Assembly: GCF_023159225.1 (NCBI RefSeq)
Contig: NC_063181.1
Span: 25,322,073 to 25,386,072 of the forward strand
Length of the DNA stretch: 64,000 nucleotides
From: Perognathus longimembris pacificus
Lineage: Eukaryota > Chordata > Mammalia > Rodentia > Heteromyidae
Direction of reading: 5' to 3'
The notes beneath the pieces were generated by a model. That model had not been told where the DNA came from and searched no databases. It was given only the letters and a program-made list of their open reading frames with translations. The translations under genes and the position numbers were made by a program. Of this stretch, positions 34,720 to 46,285 are shown one piece after another (the stretch's first letter is position 1; the number at the start of each line of letters is the position of its first letter).

Positions 34720-37228
34720 CTAATTAGTGCTAAAAAGGATTACAGTGGCTCAATGTGACATTCAAATCACCACTTGGGATTGAGGATGGAATACTCCAAC
34801 AAGATAACAAACTTCTCATATGGTGCTGGAATGGACATATCACACTTAGGACTAGTTGTTCAGCAGTGCTATCATTGCCTGCAACTTAGATATAATTTCT
34901 AAAGCAGGGGAAGGGGAATGAATTGAGTAGTGCTAAATTTTCTTCATACTAATAGAATCAAAAGTTTACAAGGGAAATTTAAAATAGGCACTGCAACTCT
35001 GTCCCTTGTAAGTGATTGGGGTTTATATTCACCACATGTGTTCGGATTTTCAATAAAAAGCTTCATTCTTCGTGGTCTATTGACACACATACCTGATTGC
35101 CCATACTGGAGTCTGCAAAGCACATTAGAAAGATGTTTAGTTCACATGAATGTTGAGTCTCTGTCCTGCTACCCACCTTCTCTTGGCTCCAGTTTTCTTA
35201 CATGAAAAATTACCTCAGAGGATGGACACCAGACAATGCAACTCTTTACCTTCACTACTTTATTTGCCAAAGTACTGGTTCGTACTATCAGATTTAGTAT
35301 TTCACTTGACACTTATCTAGAAGGTTGATGCTTACAGGGTCAATAAATACTAACATCTATCATTTTGTTGCTTAATGGCATTATCTAGTGACAATCCTTT
35401 TATATCACAGGTCAGATTCTTACAATCTAGGTAACACAAGGGGCAGTGGTTTTCTCTATTCTTGAAGTTCTAAGAGCAGGTTCTCTTCTGGAGGAGCCAT
35501 GATAATGGGTTAATTTGCCAACTTGTTTCTTCTGTAGGTTTTTCTTTTTAACAGATGTGGTTGGAAGGCTCTTTTATCTGTGCTCTGAACAGAAATGATG
35601 GATAAAAGATTTGAATGGTGCAGTGGAAAGTCTCTTTAGTGACTGGTGATACATGAAAAGAATATTAACAATATGCTCAAAGTGACACTGGCTTGACCTA
35701 AATTTGTGACCAGGCTGAGACAGGTTTCCTGCCACCTTGTTGAGATTCATACAGGCTTTCTATTTCTGCTGTATTAATCAGTAGGCCATTCAGGCCTTTG
35801 GGCCCGTTTATATCATTCCAGAGGAGCTAGCAAACAGCAGAATTGGACCCTGTGTAAGTTCACAGAAAGAACATAAGAATGCCTCATATGCCAAGAGTCT
35901 ATCTAAATTAGTGCTGACAAGTACTGTTGCCTAAATGCTGTATCAACTAGGGACACAGGATTTTCACGTCTGCTCTGGATCCACCTACCTTTACTTCAGG
36001 GCTGCTATTATTTATGTGTAGAAGCCTAGGTCTGTTAGAAGGCTTCTGCTATTGGCTCCCCAAGGTGATCTCATTTTTTAATAGAGTAAACCTTTTATGT
36101 GTCTGGTCCAAGGGAATGATTTCTTTTGAGGGTTGTACCAGACTACCCGATCACTCCTGCCTCACTGTTCTTGTCCCTTAACATTAAGCTTCATTCTCAT
36201 TGACCCCTTTAAAACTGTAGACTTTACCTACATCTAGAATGACACCCACGTGCAGAGTCTTGACCATTTATATGAGCTGGGGTATATAGAAGTTACAAAA
36301 ATAGTGTTTATACTTCTTTGACTCAAAATACTTCAACTAGGAGACTCATCTCTTTTTTTCTCCAAGTATTGTCTGCAGATAACCTGCACCATAATAAATT
36401 TGGGGTTCTGGCTAGATGAAAAATTGGCAGATCCTACTCCAGATCTCCTGACACAGAATATCTTATGAGATTCCTAGAATTTGCATTAAAAAAAATCAAA
36501 CCCCCTGATTCCTTTGTGCATTAAAGTTTAAGAGAGACTTAGTCATCTCCTTGCACCCCTAAATCTCATGGCTAGTAGAATTCCCAACTCATCTTATGCA
36601 CATGTCTCATCTTAGATGCTCTAAGAAGCTCTAGTGCATTTATGAACAGTTCATGTGTCTCCAGGCAACAGGACCACAGCATTAAGCACACCCTGTGGTT
36701 TTACTTTGTATGTCTCACCTGCAATCATGAATTGTACATACCAAGCATATGATATGCTTCCATTAGCATTATCCTTGGTGTGACTATAGAGTTCCTTGTG
36801 CTAATAATCCTATAAGGAAATGACTGTCAAGTGAAACCTAGGAAAACCACACCTGTGTACCCCTTTGATGGTTGTCTGCATCATCTTAGCTACTGGGTAT
36901 ATTTTCGGGGCAAGGATTTTTTTCTAGACAATCTGTTATTCCATCTTAATCTGTTTTCTGTTTCACCTTAGTTTTTCCTAGTCACCCACTGACCTGAAGT
37001 TACATTTAATGAGTTCCAATTTCACTATTGTTTGTAATTGTTACCTCCCTCTCTGTTTGGCAGTTACTTCAGTCTCCTGCTATTGTTTATCTGTGAGCCA
37101 TATCTTAGCCAATGAGGCATCTAATAAGTAGACAGAAAGATTAGAATTTCACAGTGAAAGAACAAATGGTCCTTGGACCCCTTCTAGCTGGAGCGGCCCT
37201 ATTCGCAATGTATTAACATTTTATTTCA
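34720..37228. other. Long unique stretch, no gene recognised
   Basis: 2.5 kb without a recognised repeat; a run of A at 36488-36495. The 91-residue frame at 34930-35205 has no domain I know. Confidence 0.45.
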
Positions 37229-37340
37229 GAAAATTCTGAGGTAACAAACAGTACAAGAAATGTATCCAATGCCTAGCGTATGAAACGTAACCTCTCTGTA
37301 CATCAGTTTGACAATTAAAAAAAAAGAAGAAAAAAAAGCA
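37229..37340 (+). mobile_element. Very short L1 3' end
   Basis: About 110 bases of L1 3' terminus in plus orientation (gaggtaacaaacagtacaag, then catcagtttgacaatt and an A-rich tail). No clear TSD; almost all of the element was lost to 5' truncation. Confidence 0.85.
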
Positions 37341-37445
37341 TAAGGTAATGAACATATGGGTAGAAAGGAAACCAATTATACTCAATCATTTGTGAAAACA
37401 TTTTAAAGAGTGTTATGATAAAGAAATGTCTGTCTTGTTTGTGTC

Positions 37446-37644
37446 TCTTTGCTAATATATATATATATATATTCAAATTTTTATTATCAAACTGATGTAC
37501 AGAGAGGATACAGTTTCACTGGATACATTTCTTGTACTGTTTGTTACCTTGTCCCTCATACCCCCCTTCCTCCTCCCCCTTTCCCTTTCCCCCCCTGAGG
37601 TGTTCAGTTCACTTACACCAAACAGTTTTTCTTTGCTAATATAT
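37446..37644 (-). mobile_element. Very short L1 3' end with 15-bp TSD
   Basis: 37461-37629 is the reverse complement of the L1 3' terminus, flanked by a perfect direct repeat, tctttgctaatatat (37446-37460 and 37630-37644). The insert is only about 169 bases and ends in the middle of the 3'UTR. It lies about 120 bases from the plus-strand tail at 37229-37340. Confidence 0.94.
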
Positions 37645-38280
37645 TAAGTAACAAGAAACAGCTGGGAGTTTGATGATCATTGTAAATTTGAAGAGCTGAT
37701 GACCACAAATAATATTTGGGGATAACTGTAAAACCTGTACTGCAATGTGAAAGTATCTGTAATTTATATTGGAATAAAATCACAAGTATGCTAATAATTA
37801 TGTGGTTTATTGATTATATTATATTGCAATTGGAGAAAGTGTTATAAATTTTTGTTGGAGATTATAGAAAATAAAGATGCATTTTCTCATTAAAATTCAT
37901 GGTTTCGCTATAAATTTTACCAAGGAGCAAAGGTCCTGTGATATAAAAAGAATTGCACAAGTCTCAGTTTTGGGCCAAGTGGGGTCATGACTTAATTTAT
38001 TTTTCTTTGCTATCTTTCACTTTTCTGTTCATTGAATTTCAAGAAAAGCTGAACGTCATAGGTAATACTGTGTTATCATTCTTTTGTAGTTTAGCTGGCA
38101 TTACATTTGATCCTAGCAATTCTATATAATCCCAGTTCTCTCAGGTACATTAATTTTGTTTGCGTAATAATGCTATTTAGATAACAGCCTTAGTTTTCTT
38201 TCTCCTAGGTTATGATGAAAGCATGTCTTGTTTTTTCCATTGTTTTCAGAATCATCACACACTTCTAGTTACTAGAGGGA
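37645..38280. other. No gene recognised
   Basis: Unique AT-rich sequence. Confidence 0.45.
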
Positions 38281-38463
38281 AACAGAAACAGAACACACAA
38301 CTGTGGCCATTTAAAAAAAAAACAAACAGCATTCTTTTGGGCAATATGAGTTTGAATTTACCAGACTAAGCCTTAAATTTGATTAAGATATAAAACTAGA
38401 GAGGGACCACAAGAGATAAACCACATTAATAAAGATTTATGAAGAAAGGACTCATCTTGTCTG
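38281..38463 (+). repeat. Inverted-duplication arm 1
   Basis: This segment is the reverse complement of 39398-39473 joined to 40596-40707. Over the best 148 bases I count about six mismatches; the outer 30 bases match less well. It is not any L1, SINE or LTR type seen elsewhere in the window. Confidence 0.88.
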
Positions 38464-38802
38464 AGTAAGTCACTGAGAGACCAGAGAAGAATATAATTGT
38501 ATAATAGATCTTGGGTTTTCAGAGACTCTAAGTAGATTTTTATTTTTTGGAAGCAGAATAGATTATGAAGGACTTAATCATATTCTATCTCACTAGGATT
38601 TTATGCATTTGTATTTCTCCCAGTCAACACAGTATTTTTGAAATATTTTTTAGGGTGAATTCAAATATAATAATATGTTAATATTTGGATCCTTGGTGAT
38701 TACTTATTTTTAACATATATATTTTATCACTTCAATCACTCTATGTGCTTTATGAAGTTAAAAAATGGATAAAAAGTACTTTATTTCTTTGTATCTTTCA
38801 TA

Positions 38803-38855
<53 letters not shown>

Positions 38856-39397
38856 GCATCAGACAAACCAGAATTTTAATTCCATTTTCACTAATATTAA
38901 TCAAGCCAGTTTGGTTGAGTTTCCTCATCAAGATGAATGAAATTATGTCAATTTTTCAGTGGAATAAGATGCAAAAGGTGATTAAGATAGTAGCTGGGAT
39001 TTTTTTTAACCACTATTAGGATTCAAAGAGTATTTGTTTATTTTGGACTTTTACACTAGTGCTCAAGATGCTTCCCTTGTTTTTATGATAGCAGTCTTAG
39101 AATATCAGAGCTAAATAAAGTACAATCTTATGGACAGGAGCAGCACTGAGATCACCCATACACTTTAGCGAGTGCTTAGTGTGACGTTGTCTCATATATT
39201 TGTTTTCTTCTCTTCTCAAAGAATTGATCCTACCCAGTGTGGGCCGTGTTTTTACTTTCTTGAAATAGTCCTGTGTTTTATACAGCCCTGTTTACTAAGG
39301 CAGTGATGTTGTTTGTAATGCTTTCAAAGGGACAAGAAGAGAAACCATATTTGGAAAGGGAAAGACTTATGTTTGGATTTTACAAAGCTAATATGTA
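38464..39397. other. Spacer between inverted arms, with a (TA)n repeat
   Basis: About 930 bases of unique AT-rich sequence including the TA microsatellite at 38806-38850; no gene seen. Confidence 0.5.
38806..38850 (+). repeat. (TA)n microsatellite
   Basis: 45 bases of alternating AT, self-complementary. Confidence 0.97.
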
Positions 39398-39460
39398 ATG
39401 TCAGACAAGATAAGTCTTTTCTTCATAAATCTTTATTAATGTGGTTAATCTCTTGTAGTC

Positions 39461-40595
39461 CCTCTCTACTTTTTCTTTCAAATTTTTATTATCAAACTGA
39501 TGTACAGAGAGGTTACAGTTTCATAGGTTAGGCATTGGATACATGTTTTGTACTGTTTATTACCTTGTCCCTCATACCCCCTCCCTCCTCCCCCTTTCCT
39601 TCCCCCCCCCCCCCGAGGTGTTCAGTTCACTTACACCAAACAGTTTTGCAAGTATTGCTTTTGTAGTTGTTTGTCTTTTTTTACCCTGTGTCTCTCAATT
39701 TTGGTATTTGCTTTCAATTTCCTAGTTCCAATACCAGTATACACAGTTTCCAATATACTCAGATAAGATTACAGAGATAGTGTAGGTACAACCACAGGAA
39801 GGTGATACAAGAACATCATCAATAATAGAAGCTACAGATACAGATGAGACGTTGAAAGTAGTTACAACTGTGATATACCAATTGTCTCCATAACATGGAG
39901 TTCATTTCACTTAGCATCATCTTATGTGTTCATAAGGGTATAGCTATTGGGCCTTGTGATCCTCTGTTATGACTTGCCTAAACCTGTCCTAATTATTCCC
40001 AATAAGGGAGACCATAGAGTCCATGTTTCTTTGGGTCTGGCTCACTTCACTTAGTATAATTTTTTCCAAGTCCTTCCAATTTCCTTACAAATGGGGCAAT
40101 GTCATTCTTTCTGATAGAGGCATAAAATTCCATTGTGTATATGTACCACATTTTCCTGATCCATTCTTCTACTGAGGGGCATCTGGGTTGGTTCCAGATT
40201 CTAGCTATGACAAATTGTGCTGCGATGAACATAGTTGTGCTGGTGGCTTTAGTGTGATTATGTTTGTGGTCTTTTGGATAGACACACAAAAGTGGGGCTG
40301 CTGGGTCATAGGGGAGTTCTATGTTTAGCCTTCTGAGGAATCTCCATACTGCTTGCCAGAGTGGCTGAACCAGTTTACATTCCCACCAACAATGAAGTAG
40401 GGTTCCCTTTTGGCCACATCCCCTCCAAGAATTGTTATTGTTAGTTTTCTTGATATATGACATTCTTACTGGGGTGAGATGGAATCTCAATGTTGTTTTG
40501 ATTTGCATTTCTTTTATGGCCAGTGATGTAGAGCATTTTTTCATATGTCTCTTGGCCATTCTCATTTCCTCATCAGAGAAGTCCTCTCTACTTTT
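39461..40595 (-). mobile_element. Young 5'-truncated LINE-1 with 13-bp TSD
   Basis: The insertion spans 39474-40582, minus strand. TSD cctctctactttt lies at 39461-39473 and 40583-40595. Its 3'UTR carries the G tract (C-rich at 39580-39616 on this strand). ORF2 is cut just upstream of the [12 protein letters not shown] block, almost the same truncation point as the copy at 8513-9662. Confidence 0.95.
39989..40582 (-). pseudogene. L1 ORF2 C-terminal fragment
   Basis: The last about 200 codons of ORF2, ending at the ancestral stop at 39989-39991. Open for 172 codons (40047-40565), then a frameshift near 40075 diverts the last 30 codons. The cysteine motif reads SWRGCG rather than CWRGCG. Confidence 0.9.
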
Positions 40596-40709
40596 ATATC
40601 TTAATCAAATTTAAGGCTTAGTCTGGTAAATTCAGACTCATATTGCCCAAAAGAATGCTGTTTAAAAAATTTTTGGCCACAATTGTTAGCTGTGATTCTG
40701 TTAGCTCTG

Positions 40710-40751
40710 ATATATATACATACATACATATACATATACATACATACATAC

Positions 40752-40786
<35 letters not shown>

Positions 40787-40793
40787 TATATGT
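40710..40793 (+). repeat. (TACA)n-(TGTA)n palindromic microsatellite
   Basis: About 40 bases of TACA-type repeats switch at about 40757 to TGTA-type repeats, so the two halves are complementary and could form a hairpin or cruciform. It abuts the outer end of inverted arm 2. Confidence 0.95.
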
Positions 40794-41562
40794 TTTTCTT
40801 ATCTGGAGTTAATATATTGGGAGTCCAGAAGACAGATAAATGGAGACCAAAATTTAAAAAATAAAATATACATCCTATATTTTAAGAATACTAATCATGC
40901 TACAGAACATGACTTTAGCTTTGTAACCTATTACTTCCTGTAAACTTGTGCTGATGACTCTCAACACAAAACATAAGATTAAAGGCTTTCCTCTTGCCCA
41001 TGTAAAAAATGATGTTCCCTGAGAAGCTATCTTCAGGGTAGATAAAAGGGCATCCTCTTTCAAGGCTCATACAGCTGAAATCAAGAGAGGAATTTGCTCT
41101 GCTAAGCTTGCTGAGCCCGCTGAGTTCTTTCTACCAAAATTCATTTCTCCTTTGATTGATATGAGTCCTTTAGTTGGTGGCCTTCTGAATGTGACCCCTA
41201 AGTGAGAAGCCTTAGCATAGTGTTCATCTAGAGCATTGTCTGAGGCCTCATTCAGACCTTCTGACTGCCAAGGTGACAGTCTTCCAGGCTGTTCTGAAGC
41301 AAGTTTAAATTTGAAGATTAATGTTTTGACCCAGAGGTTTTTAACCAGGGTATCATATTAGCATTTCTAGAGATATTTTTATTCATGTTTGGTGCCCACA
41401 TGAGATACTATTTTATAAATCAGTATCCCTTAAATGAGGGCTTTGCTTTGAAAGCCCTGTGGATGATGAAACGTGCAGCCAGAGCCCCAAGCTCAAGCCT
41501 TGGTCCCCAGATGATGATGCTACTCTGAGGTGATGGAACATGTAGGAGATGGATCCTATACT
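40794..41562. other. No gene recognised
   Basis: Unique sequence; small frames only. Confidence 0.45.
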
Positions 41563-42350
41563 AAGGAAATGCAAATCAAATTGATATTAATATCTGTTCC
41601 ATCCCAGCCAGAATGACTACGATGAAGAAAACAAATAACAACATGTAGTGGTTGAGTATTTATGGTGGATGGGATATGGGGAAGGGTAGAATTAAATCAC
41701 CACTGGTGGGAATCTAAATTAGTTCAGCCACTATGGAGATTATTGTGGAGGTTCCCAAAAAATTAAAAACTGAAACCCCATATGATCCAGTCATACCACT
41801 TTTGAGTACATGCCTAGATGAATCAGAATTAGACTGCTATAGCTATAAGCAGAATTAGACTATTATAGCTATAGCTGCATACCCATATTTATTAAAGCTT
41901 AATACATAGTAGCTAAGTTATGGAATCACATTAGGTGCATCTTAATGGGTAAATAGTTAAAAATGTGATTTTTTTTCTAGTATGGGATTTGAATTCAGGG
42001 CCTTGTACTCACTTGACTTTCTTCCTTGTCGCAGATACTCTGCTATGTGAACCATAGTTCCAGCTCAACTTTTTTTTCTAGCTAATTGGAGATGGAGTCT
42101 AGAATTTTTCTGCCTGGGCTAACTTTGAACTGCAATCCTCCAGGCCTCAGCTACATGAATATAGAAGACTGTAGGCATGAGCCACCAGCACCCGAAACAA
42201 ATGATGTTTTATGCAGTCATTAATAAATTATGCAGTTTACTGGAAAATAAATGGAATTGTATGGGGATCATTATGATAAGTAAAATAAGCCAGTCTTTCA
42301 AAGATAAATATCATATGCTTTCTCTCATTTGTGAAAGTTAAGGGAAAACA
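41563..42350 (+). mobile_element. Old LINE-1 3' fragment
   Basis: Decayed ORF2 C-terminus in plus orientation (aaatgcaaatcaaattgata, gttcagccactatggagatt, ccccatatgatccagtcata), running into an old L1 end (aaataagccag, then atatcatatgctttctctc). It contains a 26-bp tandem duplication at 41823-41874 and a minus-strand SINE at 41973-42193. Confidence 0.82.
41973..42193 (-). mobile_element. B1-ID SINE inside the old L1
   Basis: Minus copy: tatgggatttgaattcaggg, agctaattggagatggagtc, then gtaggcatgagccaccagca. Splits the old L1 at 41972/42194. Confidence 0.8.
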
Positions 42351-42387
42351 AAACAAAAAATAAGGTCATAAAAATAATGGATCTAAA

Positions 42388-42745
42388 AGAAATGCTAATC
42401 AAAAGGACTGGGGACCTCATCCCAGTAAGAATGGCCATTATCAAGAAAATTAATAACAACAGATGCTGGCAGGGATGTGGCCACTAGTACCACTACTACA
42501 CTGTTGTGTAGAAGTTCAGCCACTCTGGAAAGCAGTGTGGAGGTTCCTCAAAAGACTAAACATAGAGCTCCCCTATGACCCAGCAATTCCACTTCAGGGA
42601 ATTTACCCAAAGGATCACAAACAAGACCATACTAAAGCTGCCAGCGCAACCACTGTAGTACTATTTACGATAGCAAAATATGGAACCCACTTACATGCTC
42701 CTCAATAGGTGAATGTATCAAGAAAATGTGGATATATACACTTGC
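42388..42745 (+). mobile_element. Diverged LINE-1 ORF2 C-terminal piece
   Basis: Plus-strand homology from aaatgctaatcaaaaggact to atcaagaaaatgtggatata. The open frame 42463-42708 keeps a few ORF2 blocks ([20 protein letters not shown]). It stops before the ORF2 terminus and meets the 3' end of another L1 in opposite orientation. Confidence 0.85.
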
Positions 42746-42774
42746 CTAGCACTCAATATATTTACTTAGGATTT

Positions 42775-43637
42775 ATTTATTTTTGACTTTTTTCTTTACT
42801 GTCAAAGTGTGATAGGGGTTACAGATTCATATGAAAGGCAGTGAGTACATTTCTTGTTCTACTTGTTACCTCCTTCCTCATTCCCCCCTCCCCCTTCCCC
42901 TTCTGCTCTCCCCCCAAAAGTTGTGCAGTTGGTTTACACCAAATGGTTTCTAAGTGTTGCTTTTTGAATAGTTTGTCTTTTTGTTCTTTGTCTCTAGATT
43001 TTGGTATTCCCTCTCCCTTCCCCAGTTCTAATACCCGTATAGACCAATAACCAGGTAATACAGTGGTAGCAAGGGTACAGCCACAGGAAGGGACTACAAG
43101 AGAAACAAAACTAGACAAACCACTCAGTCAAACAAACAAATAAGGAAAAAGAAAAAAAATAGTACGAGTTCACATGGCATGTTGAGAAAAATTACAACAG
43201 TGGTATAACTCTGTATAACTATATAACTGCAACATAGAGTTCATTTCACTTGGCATCTTCTTTTGTGGTCATTGGGGTATTTTCGTCTTCTAGCCTATTC
43301 CTTTACTAACTATTCCAACTTAGGACTTTTTAAACTAAATCCAGATTCTACATATAAGGGAAAACATGGATCCTTTGTTTCTCTGAGCCTGTTTTACTTC
43401 ACTTAACATGGTATTTTTCTTAGTCTTTCCATTTCTTTACAGATGGTACAATACAATTCTTTCTAATGGATTAGTAAAATTCCATTATGCATATATAACA
43501 CAGTTTCTTGATCTATTTGTCCACTGAGGGACACCTGGAATGATTTCATATCTTGGCTATGGTGAGCAGTACTTCAATAAATATGGTTGTGCTGGTGGCA
43601 TTACTGTATCCTGGTTTGTAATTTTTTATGTACTCTT
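42775..43637 (-). mobile_element. LINE-1 3' fragment, older subfamily
   Basis: Minus strand: 3' end near 42775-42800, pyrimidine-rich 3'UTR 42860-42925, then ORF2 C-terminus to about 43637 (ggttgtgctggtggcattac on the plus strand). Confidence 0.87.
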
Positions 43638-43649
43638 ATATACATATTA

Positions 43650-43996
43650 AATTTTGTTGTTGTTGTTTTTTGTACTTTTTTATTTTTATTTTTAATAATT
43701 ACTTATTTATTTTCAAAGTGATGTACAGAGGGGTTACAGTTTCATAAGTAAGGCTGTGGGTACATTTCTTGTACTGTTTGTTACCTCCTCCCTCATTCCC
43801 CCCTCTCCCTCCCCATTTCCTTCTCACCCCATGAGTTGTTCAGTTGGTTTACACCAAATAGTTTTGCAAATATTGTTTTTGGAGTTGTTTGTCTTTTTAG
43901 CCTTTGTCTCTCAATTTTGATATTTCCTTTCACTTCCCTAGTTCTAATACCAGTATATACAGTATCCAAGGTACTCAGATGAGATACAGTGACAGA
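43650..43996 (-). mobile_element. Short LINE-1 3' end
   Basis: About 345 bases, minus strand: T-rich A tail 43650-43705, then aagtgatgtacagaggggtt and the C-rich 3'UTR to about 43990. It shares with 47262-47563 the gtatccaaggtactcagatg block, so both belong to one subfamily. Confidence 0.9.
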
Positions 43997-44732
43997 AACT
44001 TTCTGCATACAAAGACCTGTTGCAAATCCATTCAATATATTGCTCTATACAGAATGATTAGGAAGTGAGGTCATGTGTGCTTTACTTTCCAACATTCTTC
44101 TGGGCATCCCCAGCAACTGAACTGTGGTTTTCTGCATGGGACAGTCCAATAGAAATATGTAAGCTACAAATATGAGTCTCTATGTAACACATAATCCCAA
44201 TTGACTCATTAAAACAGTAAAATGAACATGTGCAATTAATTTCAATATTTTATTTAATCCAATGTATTTATGCTTTAATTCACATTCATTATAAAATAGA
44301 CTTTTGTACCACAACATCATAATATTTTCATGCATCACACTGATCATGTAACTTGACAACCTCTGTAAGTTAGTATTGACTATATTGATGAGTAGAAGTT
44401 CTATACCTCTGTTTATCTTTAGGGCTAATCACTGAACTCAGGGCCAGCCTCTTTACTAGTGAGTTATTCCAGTAAATTATCAATAGTTAATAAAAGTTAT
44501 AATTGATAATAATTATAATTAATGTAATCAATGATTTACTAATAAATTTACTAAGTAACAAAGTATGTATTATTAGCTAATCAGTTATTCTTTGCCTTGA
44601 CTAGGAATTGTAAAATCTAGTCTGGTATTAAGTTGCTTTTCACCTTTCTTGTAATTGGCTTTTCTAGCAATTAGTATTTTTAACTTAATTTTTCAAAAGT
44701 AGTTTAATATGTTTTTTCTTTTATGATTCTTT
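43997..44732. other. No gene recognised
   Basis: AT-rich unique sequence; a possible short decayed SINE piece near 44420-44475 is too weak to call. Confidence 0.45.
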
Positions 44733-46020
44733 TTAAAAATTGTTACTGTAAAGGTGATGTACAGAGGGTTTATAGTTACATAAATAGGTAATGAGCACAT
44801 TTCTTTCTGAACAGTGTTACCTCTTCCCTGTTTTCTCCCAGCCTTTCTCTCCCAACCCTCCTCTCCCACGTCTACTCTCACTGCTGCATGTGTTTACCTT
44901 TTGTTTCACCATTTCTGTACTCTTTCTTATCCTCCCCTAAACAGACGAACTTACACATAATACAAAGGTACAGTAATAAAAAACAGCAACAAAGGAGAAA
45001 AAAAGCAAACTAACAAAAATACCTCTTGTTTCCATTTCTTGCTAATTTCTATAAACATCATTTTATGTGATCATATGTACAAAGGTATTAAGCCTTTGTG
45101 ATCCTCTCTGAAGATTATCCACCTTTGGTCTCACTGTGTGAATGAATGTCTAGAGTCCTGTATAATTTATCGTGTACAAGTGTGATTTTTTTCTTTTACC
45201 ATCCACTGTGTTTACTTATAGATTTATGTTGCAGCGCTGCGTGGGAGCTAACTGTAATAGACGTCTGGAGGGGGCTTGAACTCGGGAACTGTAATGGCAA
45301 AAATCAGGACATTGGGGATACAAAGGCAAGTGAACCAATGTACACTTTATTTTAGGAGGGCCAGGGTTTGTATAGGGTTAGAAATCAGTTCATAACTTCA
45401 AGAGTAAAACAGAAAGATTTATGTATCAATGCATTGCTGCGATATCACTACAACAAAGGATCAGACCAGTCAAGGCACAACTTTATCACCTAGTTCCGCA
45501 AAGCTAATTATCTTAGACAATTGACTTCCCTAAAACCTTTCCCCAGAGCAGCTGGGCAAACAAGTCTCTACAGGGACTCTCTATTCAGGGGAGGAGAGTC
45601 TCATGACAAAGTGGCTTCCTTTGGCCAACAAACATAGGAAATTCTTTAATGAAGATATTTCCCCATGGCCCATTAGTTTGCTAATAAAGCATCAGAATAT
45701 CTGTGCTGAGGCTAAGTCCCCCACTGGTCAGAGAAATCATCCTCCCACAGATTTATATATCCATTCTAGTTCCCACAAAAGAGGGAAACCATGTGACCTA
45801 AGTTTCTCTGGGTCTGGCTTACTTCACTTAATGTATTTTTTCAAATCATTCTATTTCCTTATGAATGGTACAATATCATTCTTTCTGATGTAACCATAGA
45901 ATCCTGTATATATATATAATTTTCTTGATCTATTTGTCTGTTGAGAGGCGTCTGGGTTGATATCATATCTTGGCTATGGGAAACAATACTGCAATGAATA
46001 TGGTTGTGGTGGTAGCTTTA
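44733..46020 (-). mobile_element. Older LINE-1 3' fragment, split by a solo LTR
   Basis: Minus strand: 3' end and 3'UTR at 44733-45220, interrupted at 45227-45749 by an LTR, then ORF2 C-terminus to about 46020. Same subfamily as 2860-4052 and 58745-60225. No open frame survives. Confidence 0.86.
45221..45755 (-). mobile_element. Solo LTR (class II ERV type), 523 bp, 6-bp TSD, nested in L1
   Basis: The LTR spans 45227-45749, with TG...CA ends (tgttgcagcg on the left, ctcccaca on the right) and a 6-bp direct repeat, gattta, at 45221-45226 and 45750-45755. On the minus strand it reads tgtgggagg to ctgcaaca, with AATAAA at 45346-45351 about 120 bases before the end and a TATA-like motif shortly upstream, so I favour the minus orientation. 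An AATAAA also occurs on the plus strand (45683-45688). Unrelated in sequence to the LTR at 22652. Confidence 0.88.
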
Positions 46021-46285
46021 AAGAAACAACAACCCATTAATAAATTGTCTAAAGATTTAAAGAGAGTCTTCTCAGAAGAAGTAAGAATGGACAATAGTCA
46101 CATGGAGAAATGTCCAACATCTCTGGCCAGAAAATAAATACTAATCGAAACAAGAGAGATGGAAAGTGGGAGAAAAATGAGGGAGGGGCGTAACAGGTTT
46201 TATAAGAAATGTACTCACTACCCTACCTATGTAACTGGAACCCCTCTGTATATCACCTTGACAATGAAATTAAATTAAAGAAAAA
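46021..46285 (+). mobile_element. LINE-1 pieces: ORF2 scrap plus 3' tail
   Basis: 46021-46157 matches ORF2 upstream of the C-terminal cysteine region; 46158-46285 matches the L1 3' terminus with an A-rich end. About 0.8 kb is missing between the two. The first part lies next to the minus L1 and could be its inverted 5' piece (twin priming); the second is then a separate tail. Confidence 0.72.

Larger units (their letters stand above)
39398..40707 (-). repeat. Inverted-duplication arm 2, split by an L1
   Basis: Arm 2 comprises 39398-39473 and 40596-40707 and is the reverse complement of 38281-38463. It is interrupted by the L1 at 39474-40582 and that element's second TSD copy (40583-40595). 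Confidence 0.87.

Noticed and set aside
42388..43637. Twin-priming product of a single L1
   Set aside because: The plus-strand part lies on the 3' side of the minus-strand element, the wrong side for a 5' inversion, so they are separate insertions.
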